This document shows, in pieces, positions 6,765 to 13,988 of a stretch of DNA of 39,396 bases. The notes below the pieces were generated by a model. It was not told where the DNA came from. It saw nothing but the letters and a program-made list of their open reading frames with translations, and searched no databases. A program made the translations under genes and the position numbers. The stretch's first letter is position 1, and every line of letters begins with the position of its first letter. This stretch comes from a virus, in IMG/VR virus record IMGVR_UViG_3300027917_000088, positions 1-39,396 of that record; one strand, given 5' to 3'.

Positions 6765-6811
6765 TTGAACCGTCCTTTCCTTGGCCTCATCAGTAAACGC
6801 TTCACGTCTAT

Positions 6812-6827
6812 ACGCCCCGAAGGGCGT
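6812..6827 (-). other. C(UUCG)G tetraloop hairpin between two early genes
   Basis: On the minus strand, ACGCCC-TTCG-GGGCGT forms a perfect six-base stem with the extra-stable cUUCGg loop. It falls between the stop of the 188-residue gene (6835) and the start of the next (6764). No T-run follows on the minus strand, so it is more likely an RNA processing or stability element than a terminator. Confidence 0.7.
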
Positions 6828-6834
6828 TTTGGCC

Positions 6835-7401
6835 TTATCTGTATCGATAACCATTGATGGCGTTCTTGCCTTCGGTGGTAATTTGCACGGAACCTGCTTT
6901 GTTGCGCTTCAACAGCTTCCTGCCCACCAAAGTATCCACCATTTCCACGGTCGCGCCGATCCTTGCCAGCTCCTGCTTCCGGTAGGAGCTGATAATCCCC
7001 TGATAGATGGACAAGATCCCCTTTTCCAGCTCAGTAGTCTCTTCTGGAGCTGGTAGCAATTTCTGGATGTTCTCCGGGTGGACAACAATCGTCGCCCAAG
7101 TGGAATGACCGATTGAACCAAGAATAACCGCGCCATTGATTGGAATTTTGTGCGAGGAACCATCAAGATCTACCTGATTATGTGGATTGAACATGTTCGC
7201 CCCACCCCAAGATCCCCAGATGGTTTTCCTCTCCCCTGTACCAAGGTTAAGGATAATGGCGAAGGCCTTAGCACCCTCGCCACTAAACACGTTAATTTGC
7301 GTTTCCGTTTTCCCTTCCACGGAAACATCTTTTCGGTGGTATGAAACCGAATCTAACGCCCGTTGAAGACAATCTGGCAATTCCTTTGTTCTGACGTGCA
7401 T
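6835..7401 (-). CDS. Early phage protein, 188 aa, possible C-terminal winged helix
   Basis: First and largest gene of the early leftward operon. The start is ATG 7401 after a strong GGAAGGAGG site, about 95 bases downstream of the promoter at 7496-7524. The N-terminal 110 residues look like an alpha/beta domain with a Gly/Trp-rich loop (WGSWGGANMFNPHNQVD). The C-terminal part (about 125-188) has helices and a basic strand pair (VEMVDTLVGRKLLKRNKAGSV) that resembles a winged helix. It could bind nucleic acid. Similar phage proteins are known to me only as hypotheticals. Confidence 0.78.
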   Translation of the reverse strand: MHVRTKELPDCLQRALDSVSYHRKDVSVEGKTETQINVFSGEGAKAFAIILNLGTGERKTIWGSWGGANMFNPHNQVDLDGSSHKIPINGAVILGSIGHSTWATIVVHPENIQKLLPAPEETTELEKGILSIYQGIISSYRKQELARIGATVEMVDTLVGRKLLKRNKAGSVQITTEGKNAINGYRYR

Positions 7402-7495
7402 AAAAACCTCCTTCCTGCTATGGCCTATCACCCCGGCCCTAAAAAATCATGCCTCTCAATAAATACCTCCGAAACAAGGCCTCTGCAACAATTTT

Positions 7496-7524
7496 TTTAC
7501 AGATTTTTATTTCGCGCGCGTCAA
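7496..7524 (-). promoter_or_regulatory. Sigma70-type promoter for the leftward early operon
   Basis: Minus strand TTGACG (7519-7524), a 17-base spacer, then TGTAAA (7496-7501). It points toward the 188-residue gene. The -35 box matches consensus at five of six bases, the -10 box at four of six. Confidence 0.6.
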
Positions 7525-7536
7525 CTCCTGATAACA

Positions 7537-7551
7537 TGACAAAATACGTCA
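7537..7551. promoter_or_regulatory. Dyad TGAC-N7-GTCA upstream of the promoter
   Basis: An inverted repeat TGACAAAATACGTCA sits about 13 bases upstream of the leftward -35 box. It could be an activator or repressor half-site pair. No binding protein can be named. Confidence 0.35.
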
Positions 7552-7813
7552 CAAAAAAATTTTCTCTCTGTCCTATTTCTGGGATCATTTTTCGCCATTT
7601 CACGGGGGCATACTCTCAGTCTTTTTCGCCAGGAGCTCAGTGTGTGACCGTCCAGCCGGGCGACAGGATTTAGTTTCTGCCGGTCCATGCCGTGCGCCAG
7701 CCCACTCAAGCGCCAGGCGTCGACAAGCCCGCTCCCATACCCGGTCACACTTCCTATAAGTGTGTCTTCTCCAGCAACGGCGGTCACTTAGGCCGCGCGC
7801 GTCCCTTAGGGCA

Positions 7814-7851
7814 GGGGTATATACCGCGTGTGAGAGCGCGCACTATACCCC
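7814..7851. repeat. Long inverted repeat in the divergent control region
   Basis: Arms GGGGTATA (7814-7821) and TATACCCC (7844-7851) pair perfectly, and an inner CGCGT/GCGCG stem extends the structure. It lies in gene-free DNA between divergent operons, just before the iteron-like repeats, and could be part of a replication origin or a protein-binding site. Confidence 0.6.
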
Positions 7852-7951
7852 CCACCCCCCCGGCCGGCGCACCTTTAATAATACTGCAACCCCTAACAGG
7901 CGGGAAAAAAGGACAAATCCGCACCCCCCTTTGCCCCCGAGTACCGGTCGT

Positions 7952-8156
7952 TGCCGTGCTCCATCGCGCCCCGAGCAAGGCGCTGACCAAACCAGGAGTC
8001 GAGCAAGGCGCTGACCAAACCAGGAGTCGAGCAAACCAGGAGTCGAGCAAACCAGCACATGCCGTGCTCCATCGCGCCCCGAGCAAGGCGCTGACTATGC
8101 GTCCTGAGCAAGGCGCTGACCAAACCAGGCGCTGACCAAACCAGGCGTTGACTGGT
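7952..8156. repeat. Iteron-like direct repeats (GAGCAAGGCGCTGAC unit)
   Basis: GAGCAAGGCGCTGAC occurs exactly at 7973-7987, 8001-8015, 8081-8095 and 8106-8120, usually followed by CAAACCAGG, with further partial copies to 8156. The first and third copies lie inside a 36-base exact repeat (7952-7987 and 8060-8095). Spacing is irregular (28, 80 and 25 bases), unlike CRISPR. Clustered short direct repeats in a divergent non-coding region are typical of iteron origins. Confidence 0.75.
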
Positions 8157-8160
8157 CATA

Positions 8161-8227
8161 GGGTGGTCCTGGGGTGACCATGGGGTGGTCCTGGGGTGAC
8201 CATGAGGCGGTAATGGGGTGGTCCTGG
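8161..8227. repeat. Tandem 22-base repeat with internal GGTC/GACC dyad
   Basis: Two exact head-to-tail 22-base copies (8161-8182 and 8183-8204) and a partial third (8215-8227). Each full copy contains GGTCCTGGGGTGACC, whose ends pair. It directly follows the iteron-like array and runs into the G-quadruplex motif. Confidence 0.75.
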
Positions 8228-8243
8228 GCTGGGCTGGGCTGGG
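8226..8243 (+). other. G-quadruplex motif (four GGG tracts, CT loops)
   Basis: GGG tracts at 8226, 8231, 8236 and 8241 are separated by CT, a textbook G3N2 quadruplex pattern made by a five-base tandem repeat. It ends the repeat block. Confidence 0.7.
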
Positions 8244-8565
8244 CTGAGTTGCCCCCGCAAGCAGGAGTGGGGAAATTTCCATTGGTTATTTTGCAGATTT
8301 GGTAATTTTTTGGGGTGGGGAGGGGAAAAATTGGAATTTTTACGGAATTGAGCTACGGAAACGGGGGAGAAAGTTTTTCATAAGTTAAGGGGATTTTAGT
8401 TGCGGGGAATGTAACATTTACCATGGTGTTAATAGCAAAAAATCGCCCCCCTCAAGTCCACGTACCGTTTTGTTTTATGATTTCATGAAAATCGTCGGGG
8501 GAGAAATTCAAGTTTTCCCCTTGCTCTTAGAGATGTATCAGTTATGTTATATATATAAAATAAAT

Positions 8566-8607
8566 TTGACACTTAATATGGCTGGGTACCCCTATGTTTC
8601 CCCCAGC
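8566..8607 (+). promoter_or_regulatory. Candidate promoter/operator upstream of the XRE gene
   Basis: A perfect TTGACA box at 8566-8571 is followed by GCTGGG (8581-8586) pairing with CCCAGC (8602-8607), and by the palindrome GGGTACCC (8584-8591). No good -10 box lies at 16-18 bases, so the promoter call is weak. The dyad is a reasonable autoregulatory operator for the HTH gene beginning at 8663. Confidence 0.4.
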
Positions 8608-8662
8608 GAATAGTATGCCTTGAGAAAGAATTAAGGAGGCGCGATTTTTTCGCAGTTAATAT

Positions 8663-8902
8663 ATGGAGTTTAAGCATAAGTTCAAGCTCGACCTCGAGCA
8701 CCATATCAAGGAAATCTCTTCTCTTTTCCCCTTCTTCCGGGAATCTCTGGGTCTCACCCAAGATGAGGCTGCTAAATTGCTCGGAATTACCCGAGTTACT
8801 CTGTCCCGCTGGGAAACTGGCCTGATTCCAGATAATATGGCCCGTTTACGTGCTGTAGAAGACTTCCTTATACAAAACTTCCCTTCTTCTGCCAAAAGTT
8901 AA
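8663..8902 (+). CDS. XRE-family helix-turn-helix regulator, 79 aa
   Basis: A small Cro/C1-type DNA-binding protein. The HTH covers about residues 29-62 (LGLTQDEAAKLLGITRVTLSRWETG), a near-perfect XRE signature. There is almost nothing beyond the DNA-binding domain, so it may act like Cro. It is transcribed away from the early leftward operon across the repeat-rich control region, so it is a good candidate switch. A strong AAGGAGG site (8633-8639) is 23 bases from the ATG, too far for normal use unless the small GCGA/TCGC hairpin between them folds and shortens the distance. A terminator at 9081 follows. Confidence 0.88.
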   Translation: MEFKHKFKLDLEHHIKEISSLFPFFRESLGLTQDEAAKLLGITRVTLSRWETGLIPDNMARLRAVEDFLIQNFPSSAKS

Positions 8903-9080
8903 CCTTCTGTTATCACCACTATTGGTGTAATACTCTTTTTTCCCAAATTTCTCTTGAAAAATTCCTCTCCTCTTCCTATTTTCCCCTCCTATGGTGAAGT
9001 CTCACCCTCAGAGAGAAGTGAAGAATACTCTCCATTCCCTATATTCCCCAAAACTAAAAGAGTCTTCACCATCTATCTCT

Positions 9081-9125
9081 GGGCCGGGTGCGCTCATCTT
9101 CCTAACTCCACCCGGCCCTCTTTTC
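9081..9125 (+). terminator. Intrinsic terminator after the XRE gene
   Basis: GGGCCGGGTG (9081-9090) pairs perfectly with CACCCGGCCC (9109-9118) across an 18-base loop, followed by a T-rich tail. It separates the regulator's transcript from the replication genes. The rest of 8903-9310 shows only a weak five-base hairpin with a T-run near 8914-8940, a pyrimidine-rich tract to about 9180, and no recognised gene. Confidence 0.88.
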
Positions 9126-9310
9126 TCTTTTTCTTCTTTTGGGCGCGCCTTTTCTTCTTTTTCTCTTCCTGCTTCTCGCCCTCGCCCTGTCGCTGGCCGC
9201 AGTGCGGCACTCAATTTGGCTTTGTCACTGCCCGGAGCACGCTGGGGCGATGAGTGAGCATACGTCACGCCGGGCTTTGCCAAGGTCCTCTCCCGGAGAG
9301 GAGGAGACCG

Positions 9311-10795
9311 ATGGGTGAGCCGCGGCCCTCCTTCCCCGCTGCGCTCTACGAAGGTGAGACCCGGCTGGACTGGGCTGAGCGCTTCTATGCTGGCGTCATC
9401 CCCAAAGGTCTCCTCACCCGCAAAGACGACGATTCCCTCTGGATAGCCCCCAACGGCTGCCCTCCCCAAAGAATCTCCACCCTCGACGAATTCATCGGCC
9501 GCATGGACTCAATCTACAATGTCATCAAAGTCAAAAAACTCAAAGGCGGAGAATCCCGAGAAATCCCCTCTGTCCTGCCCCGAATCGACTCTCTTTCTCT
9601 CTTCTACTCCGAAGCCCGCTCCCTACTACCCGAACTCAAAGCCCACCTCTACGAGCCGGCGGTCTTCTTCAAAGGAGGCAAACCTCGTGTCACCCCGCCC
9701 GGCTTCGACCCTGAAACAGGCATTTTCTACCATGTTCCGCCGGATGAGGACCCTATTGAGCCCATCTCCGGCACCCGCCACCTCGAGGAATGCTTCTCCG
9801 CCGTCCCCTTCGAAAAAGAGCTCTACCGAAACAACCTCTTCGCCTGGCTTCTTGGTGGAGTATTCTTCGACGACCGAAACGACCCCCCTATGCTCGCTAT
9901 TACCGGCAACCAGCGTGGAGTCGGCAAATCAAAAACACAGGAATCCGTCGGCTATCTTCTCACAGGCCAGTACCCCTGCGCCGTCGACCACACATCTGAC
10001 GAATTCGACAAACAACTTTCCGCTCGTTTTCGCGAAGGCCAGCGGTTCATCTCATTTGATAACATTGTTACAGGATCGGGCCGCGCTTATCGAAACGACC
10101 GTCTCGCTCGAATGCTCACCCAAGGCTGGTCCAAAAGAGTCCGCCTCCTTGGTCATAGTCGAACCGTGGAACAAAAGGGAGTCCTTTTTGCAATCAACGC
10201 CAACGACTGTAGTTTGGACGCCGATCTTTCTTCTCGAGCCCTTCCAGTCAAACTTTATCGACTACAACCCCAACCCATGGTCCCCTTCTGCCACGACTAC
10301 GTCCGAAAGTATCGTCGAGAAATCTACGGAGAACTCCTGAACATCGCCCTCCGCGACCCCGTCCCGGTCCCCATAACCCTCTACCCCTACTACCGCTATC
10401 GCCGCTGGCTCGACCTCGTCTACCACCCAATCCAGGCTATCTTCGGCGAACTCGCCATCGACGAAATGATGGAACTCGACAACGCCATAATCGACCTCTA
10501 CTCCTGGGGAAACGACCAACCCGACGACTTCACCTTCGACGCCAAAGAACTCTACGACCACATGGAAACCCAAGCCCACCGCTTCATGGGCCTCCACGAA
10601 TTCTTCGATAATATAAGGTCCAACACCACCCGCTCCCGCAGCATGACCCGCTGGCTAAACCAACACTCCGGCAAAACCTACACCATCTCCGGCGTCTCCC
10701 TCCGCCTCGTCTGCTCCACCCCTGGCAACAACCACACCCCACCCCGCTTCCGATTTGAAAGACTTGACAACGAGGGTAACAATGATACTATATAA
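9311..10795 (+). CDS. Primase/helicase-like AAA+ or SF3-type ATPase, 494 aa
   Basis: Start chosen at ATG 9311, preceded by a GGAGAGGAGGAG ribosome site. An earlier in-frame GTG at 9254 lacks one. The ATPase core has Walker A GNQRGVGKS (199-207, Lys206), Walker B FISFDN (Asp250), and a downstream ANDCSLDADLSSRALPV segment that fits sensor and arginine-finger positions. The layout resembles phage/plasmid primase C-terminal helicases of the D5/P4 or DUF5906 type. No TOPRIM or archaeo-eukaryotic primase motif is obvious in the N-terminal 190 residues, so primase activity is not shown. As first gene of the replication block, near the origin candidate, it is probably the replicative helicase or initiator. 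Confidence 0.82.
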   Translation: MGEPRPSFPAALYEGETRLDWAERFYAGVIPKGLLTRKDDDSLWIAPNGCPPQRISTLDEFIGRMDSIYNVIKVKKLKGGESREIPSVLPRIDSLSLFYSEARSLLPELKAHLYEPAVFFKGGKPRVTPPGFDPETGIFYHVPPDEDPIEPISGTRHLEECFSAVPFEKELYRNNLFAWLLGGVFFDDRNDPPMLAITGNQRGVGKSKTQESVGYLLTGQYPCAVDHTSDEFDKQLSARFREGQRFISFDNIVTGSGRAYRNDRLARMLTQGWSKRVRLLGHSRTVEQKGVLFAINANDCSLDADLSSRALPVKLYRLQPQPMVPFCHDYVRKYRREIYGELLNIALRDPVPVPITLYPYYRYRRWLDLVYHPIQAIFGELAIDEMMELDNAIIDLYSWGNDQPDDFTFDAKELYDHMETQAHRFMGLHEFFDNIRSNTTRSRSMTRWLNQHSGKTYTISGVSLRLVCSTPGNNHTPPRFRFERLDNEGNNDTI

Positions 10796-10800
10796 ACAGA

Positions 10801-10968
10801 ATGACAACCATAGGCGACCTCAACCAAATCGAGTGCCCGCACTGCGGTCAACTCATCTTCAACCTCTGGGAAGGCCTCCTGGAGGAATGCCCTCATTGTC
10901 GCCGCCCCTTCCACCTCACCCTCTCGGAGACCCTGGATGTTCTAATCTCGGAGCCTGTCACGAACTAA
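10801..10968 (+). CDS. Zinc-ribbon miniprotein, 55 aa
   Basis: A 55-codon gene six bases after the ATPase gene. Cys12, Cys15, Cys30 and Cys33 form two CPHC knuckles 14 residues apart, a classic zinc-ribbon spacing. The C-terminus is a short acidic helix. Codon use matches its neighbours. It may bind nucleic acid or a replication partner. Position between the ATPase and the methyltransferase gives no clearer hint. Confidence 0.72.
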   Translation: MTTIGDLNQIECPHCGQLIFNLWEGLLEECPHCRRPFHLTLSETLDVLISEPVTN

Positions 10969-10977
10969 GGGGGTCCC

Positions 10978-11547
10978 ATGATCCCTAAACCATTTTTTGA
11001 CCCGGACTACCCGGTTACCACCCTCCAATCCGACTGGGAGCTCCGCCGTGTCCTCGAGATCTTCAAAAAGCTGTCTCCCACCCGCATTATCGAAATCGGC
11101 TGCGAATTCGGCGGAACTCTCTACCAATGGCTCAAACACGCCCCTCCCAAATCCACAATCGTAGTGGTCGACATAATGCCGGTCTCCCCCTACTTCCACT
11201 CCTTCGCCAAAAAGTTCGACCAAAACCTCCACATTATCGCCGGCGACTCCAATAACTCCCAAACCGTCGAAACCGTCCGTGGAATCCTCCCCTCTGTTCA
11301 ATTCCTCCTGATCGACGGCGACCACCACTACTCCTTCACCAAAAAAGACTGGGAACTCTGGCACCCCCTCGTTGAACCCGGGGGAATCATAATGTTCCAC
11401 GACATCGCCGCAATAGGTCCCAATCCGGATAATTGCGCTCGCGAGTTCTGGCTTGAACTCAAAAACTCCACACACCACAAGACCGAAGAAATAATCGAAA
11501 ATCCGGAGCAGACCCACTATGGAACTGGCCTCGTCTATATCGAATAA
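10978..11547 (+). CDS. Class I SAM-dependent methyltransferase (Methyltransf_24 type)
   Basis: A 189-residue Rossmann methyltransferase. Motif I is IIEIGCEFGG (37-46), an acidic VVVDIMP follows strand 2, and the family IDGDHHY motif is at 112-118, with PGGIIMFHDI after it. Proteins of this type (related to CmcI/TylF-like enzymes) often methylate sugars or small molecules and are common in glycan clusters. The DxxH element fits metal-assisted O-methylation. It sits between replication genes, overlapping the DNA polymerase start by 29 bases. It is not a DNA methylase by motif (no DPPY or PC motif). Confidence 0.82.
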   Translation: MIPKPFFDPDYPVTTLQSDWELRRVLEIFKKLSPTRIIEIGCEFGGTLYQWLKHAPPKSTIVVVDIMPVSPYFHSFAKKFDQNLHIIAGDSNNSQTVETVRGILPSVQFLLIDGDHHYSFTKKDWELWHPLVEPGGIIMFHDIAAIGPNPDNCAREFWLELKNSTHHKTEEIIENPEQTHYGTGLVYIE

Positions 11548-13693
11548 TGTCTGGCCCCACGTATTTCATTTCCCAGACCTCGACCTCCCCAAGGTCGTCG
11601 CCATAGACACTGAGACCACCCCCTTCAACCCCCCCGTCTACGCCTGGAGCGGAAAAACCCGCATCGCCCCCTTTGGAGGACACGACCTTGTACTCGCCTC
11701 TATCGCCGGAGAAGGCGCTTGCAGTATTTGGCATCGCGATAATCTGCTGCCTGAGCTTGAACGCCTACTTGAAGACTCTTATCTCCTCATATTCTTCAAC
11801 GCGGCCTTTGACGTCCCCGTCCTCGAAAAAGCCTATCCCCACCTGGGAAGAGTTCTGCGCCAAGCCGTCGACGACCAACGAATCCGCGATTCTCAGCTTT
11901 TGGAAGTTCTTATCCAAATTGCAGACGGACGCCGCACCAGCACCCAACGAAAACTCATCTCCCTTCCCAACCTGCAATACACCGCCTACAAACGCGCCGG
12001 AATGGACATCTCAAAAGATAGTACCCTCCGCACCGGCTTCGCCCCTTTCCTGGACTCTTCAAAGCCCGTACCCGCAAGATTCTTACACTACGCAAGCCAA
12101 GATGCTGTGGCAACGTACCGCGTCTACCAAAGCCAACTCCGCACCGCCCAACACCTAATCCAAATCACCCGCTGCCCCTACCCCGTCTTCAAAGATGCCG
12201 AAAAACGCTTCGGAGTCCTATCCGAGAACATCCAGGTCAAGGGCGCCCTATCCCTGGCCTGGCTTGAGCAGTTCCCCGCCCTCACCGATCAAGCAATGGC
12301 GATCACCCTCCGCACCAAGCTCGAAAAGGAGGCCACCCGCTTCGAAGACGCCCTGTGTAAATACGACTTCGCCCACCGCACCAAAAAACTCGACCGCTTC
12401 CGCCTCAAACAAAAAAAGCTCCGCGAAATCCTCGAAGCCTACGCCAAAGAAACCTCCCTCGAAGTCGAGCGCACCGCCACCGGCCTCCTCAGCCTCGAAT
12501 ACGACTTCTGGTCAAAACACTTCCCAAAAATAGGAAAGGACCTCTATGCCAACCCACAAGACGCCCAAACCCTCTCCGAAAAAATGCAAATCTGGCTCCG
12601 CTACCAACGAGTACGCAAGCTGCTTAGTACCTATGTATACATTTATTCCGCTTCGCCCAAACATTACCCTCGCTACACTAACATTGGCGCACGCACAGGT
12701 CGAACGTCGTCTTCTAAACCGAATTTCCAAAACATTCCCAAACGCCGCGACGGAATCCGCGCCCTCTTCGTCCCCGAAAAAGGTAAAGTCTTTATCGAAG
12801 CAGATTACGACTATGCTGAGCTCGTTGCACTCGCCCAAGTCTACAATAAAATGTACGGCTCTTCTAAGCTCGGAACCGCTATCAACAGTGGTATCGACCC
12901 GCACATTGACACAGCTAACCGAGTCTTCGGTAAAGATCCACCGTTTAACTCCCGCCAAGCTGCAAAAGCTATTAACTTCGGCCTCCCCGGCGGTCTCGGG
13001 GCGAGACACTTTCGGGGCTTTGCTCAAAAAAGCTATGGCGTTACATTCACCAAAGAAGAAGCCGAAAAAATCCGTCTCGACGCCATCGACAGCGATCCCG
13101 AGCTCAAGCGCTACCTCCGCGAAAACGAAACCCAAGAAGAATACCTAAAACGCGCCGCCCGCAACCTCAACATCTCCTGGGAACTGTTTTGCAGTGCTTT
13201 GGAGTGTCCCCTCAAAGATGGCAAAGTTTCTATCCCTCGACTGTACCGTAACCTTCGCCAATGGCTTCTCGGAGCGGCACGCTATCCTCTTCCCATATCT
13301 AATAACTGCGAGCCCGGCGATTTCGACAAAGAGTTCGAGATCTCCCTTCGACCGACCCGCGTACTCACTGGTCGTATACGCGGCCGAAGCACTTACACAA
13401 GCGCTCATAACACTCCATTTCAAGGCCTGGTCGCAGATGGCTGCAAACTTGCGCTATGGAACCTCTATAAAATATGGTGCGATACCCCCATATTCGAACC
13501 CGTGGCATTCATCCACGACTCGATACTTATACAATGTAAACCGTCTGATTTTGACGACGCTAAAATCCTACTTATCGAAGCCATGATCACCGGAATGCGC
13601 GAAGTCTGTCCCGACATAAAAGTCACCGTCCAAATCGAAGGTCCCCTCGACCGCTGGGGCAAGAACACCAACCCCTGGGGAGACGAAGAATGA
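11519..13693 (+). CDS. Family A DNA polymerase with 3'-5' exonuclease
   Basis: A 724-residue replicative polymerase. The exonuclease is intact: ExoI Asp30/Glu32 (DTET), ExoII Asn94/Asp98 (NAAFD), ExoIII Tyr191/Asp195. Polymerase motif A is DYDYAEL with Asp429 and Glu434. Motif B is RQAAKAINFGLPGG with Arg479, Lys483 and Phe487. Motif C is IHDS with His666 and Asp667. Two changes are odd: the tyrosine after motif B (Tyr766 in E. coli Pol I) is glycine, and the acidic residue after the motif C aspartate is serine. No 5' nuclease domain is present. It follows a methyltransferase with a 29-base overlap and is coupled to a zinc-ribbon gene by ATGA. Confidence 0.95.
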   Translation: MELASSISNNVWPHVFHFPDLDLPKVVAIDTETTPFNPPVYAWSGKTRIAPFGGHDLVLASIAGEGACSIWHRDNLLPELERLLEDSYLLIFFNAAFDVPVLEKAYPHLGRVLRQAVDDQRIRDSQLLEVLIQIADGRRTSTQRKLISLPNLQYTAYKRAGMDISKDSTLRTGFAPFLDSSKPVPARFLHYASQDAVATYRVYQSQLRTAQHLIQITRCPYPVFKDAEKRFGVLSENIQVKGALSLAWLEQFPALTDQAMAITLRTKLEKEATRFEDALCKYDFAHRTKKLDRFRLKQKKLREILEAYAKETSLEVERTATGLLSLEYDFWSKHFPKIGKDLYANPQDAQTLSEKMQIWLRYQRVRKLLSTYVYIYSASPKHYPRYTNIGARTGRTSSSKPNFQNIPKRRDGIRALFVPEKGKVFIEADYDYAELVALAQVYNKMYGSSKLGTAINSGIDPHIDTANRVFGKDPPFNSRQAAKAINFGLPGGLGARHFRGFAQKSYGVTFTKEEAEKIRLDAIDSDPELKRYLRENETQEEYLKRAARNLNISWELFCSALECPLKDGKVSIPRLYRNLRQWLLGAARYPLPISNNCEPGDFDKEFEISLRPTRVLTGRIRGRSTYTSAHNTPFQGLVADGCKLALWNLYKIWCDTPIFEPVAFIHDSILIQCKPSDFDDAKILLIEAMITGMREVCPDIKVTVQIEGPLDRWGKNTNPWGDEE

Positions 13694-13986
13694 GATACGA
13701 CAAAAAAGCAAAAGCTTATTACAAAAAACTCCATATTTCGGATATTTCCGACTTCCTTAGTCTGCCTCCTGGGTGTCCTAATGAAAGTGTAGACGCTGCC
13801 AAAAAAGAGTATGATACCTGGTCTGATACAAACTTAGATAAGGTATACCCTACAAACGAATCCATAATATATTTAATATGCAGTCAATGTTTCAGTACGA
13901 CTTTCGAAGTGGCCCAAACCGGCTCCTATCAAACTTCCGCTCGTTGTGTAGAGTGTGGTTTCTGGTATAAAGTGCATTGTGGATAG
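13690..13986 (+). CDS. Zinc-ribbon protein, 98 aa
   Basis: ATG overlaps the polymerase stop by four bases (ATGA). The N-terminal 55 residues are helical and charged. The C-terminal part has Cys64/Cys67 and Cys86/Cys89 (CSQC and CVEC), a zinc ribbon. Codon use is visibly more A/T-ending than in the polymerase, hinting at separate ancestry. Possible DNA-binding accessory factor. Function is not known. Confidence 0.75.
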   Translation: MRYDKKAKAYYKKLHISDISDFLSLPPGCPNESVDAAKKEYDTWSDTNLDKVYPTNESIIYLICSQCFSTTFEVAQTGSYQTSARCVECGFWYKVHCG

Positions 13987-13988
13987 TC

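Larger units (their letters stand above)
5231..6779 (-). repeat. Seven copies of an extended Shine-Dalgarno cassette
   Basis: Minus-strand copies of TGAAAGGCGGTGA or GAAAGGACGG stand before seven successive start codons. On the plus strand they lie at 5231-5243, 5470-5481, 5719-5730, 5922-5933, 6194-6204, 6569-6580 and 6769-6779. The GAAAGGCGGTGA form differs by one base from the full complement of the 16S rRNA 3' end (GAAAGGAGGTGA). In six copies the upstream gene's TGA stop lies inside the cassette. Confidence 0.85.
7430..8662. other. Gene-free divergent control region, origin candidate
   Basis: About 1.2 kb without a convincing gene, between the leftward promoter and the XRE regulator. 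The left part holds the leftward promoter. The middle (about 7780-8250) is GC-rich and packed with the dyad, iteron-like repeats, 22-base repeats and quadruplex motif. The right part (8290-8660) is AT-richer, with an AT-only stretch near 8548-8567, a TTTCATGAAA palindrome (8481-8490) and an ACCATGGT palindrome (8420-8427). Repeats beside an AT-rich stretch are the usual makeup of a replication origin. Function is inferred. Confidence 0.55.

Noticed and set aside
7952-8156. CRISPR-like array
   Set aside because: The repeats are spaced irregularly (28, 80, 25 bases), partly overlap longer duplications, and have no regular unique spacers or neighbouring cas1/cas2.
8663-8902. Evidence for a lysogeny module
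   Set aside because: The XRE regulator alone does not show temperate life; no integrase, attachment site or second repressor was found in the window.
9250-9318. Twenty-two-codon leader frame before the ATPase gene
   Set aside because: Its stop overlaps the ATPase ATG, which is suggestive of coupling, but it has no clear ribosome site and an unremarkable sequence.
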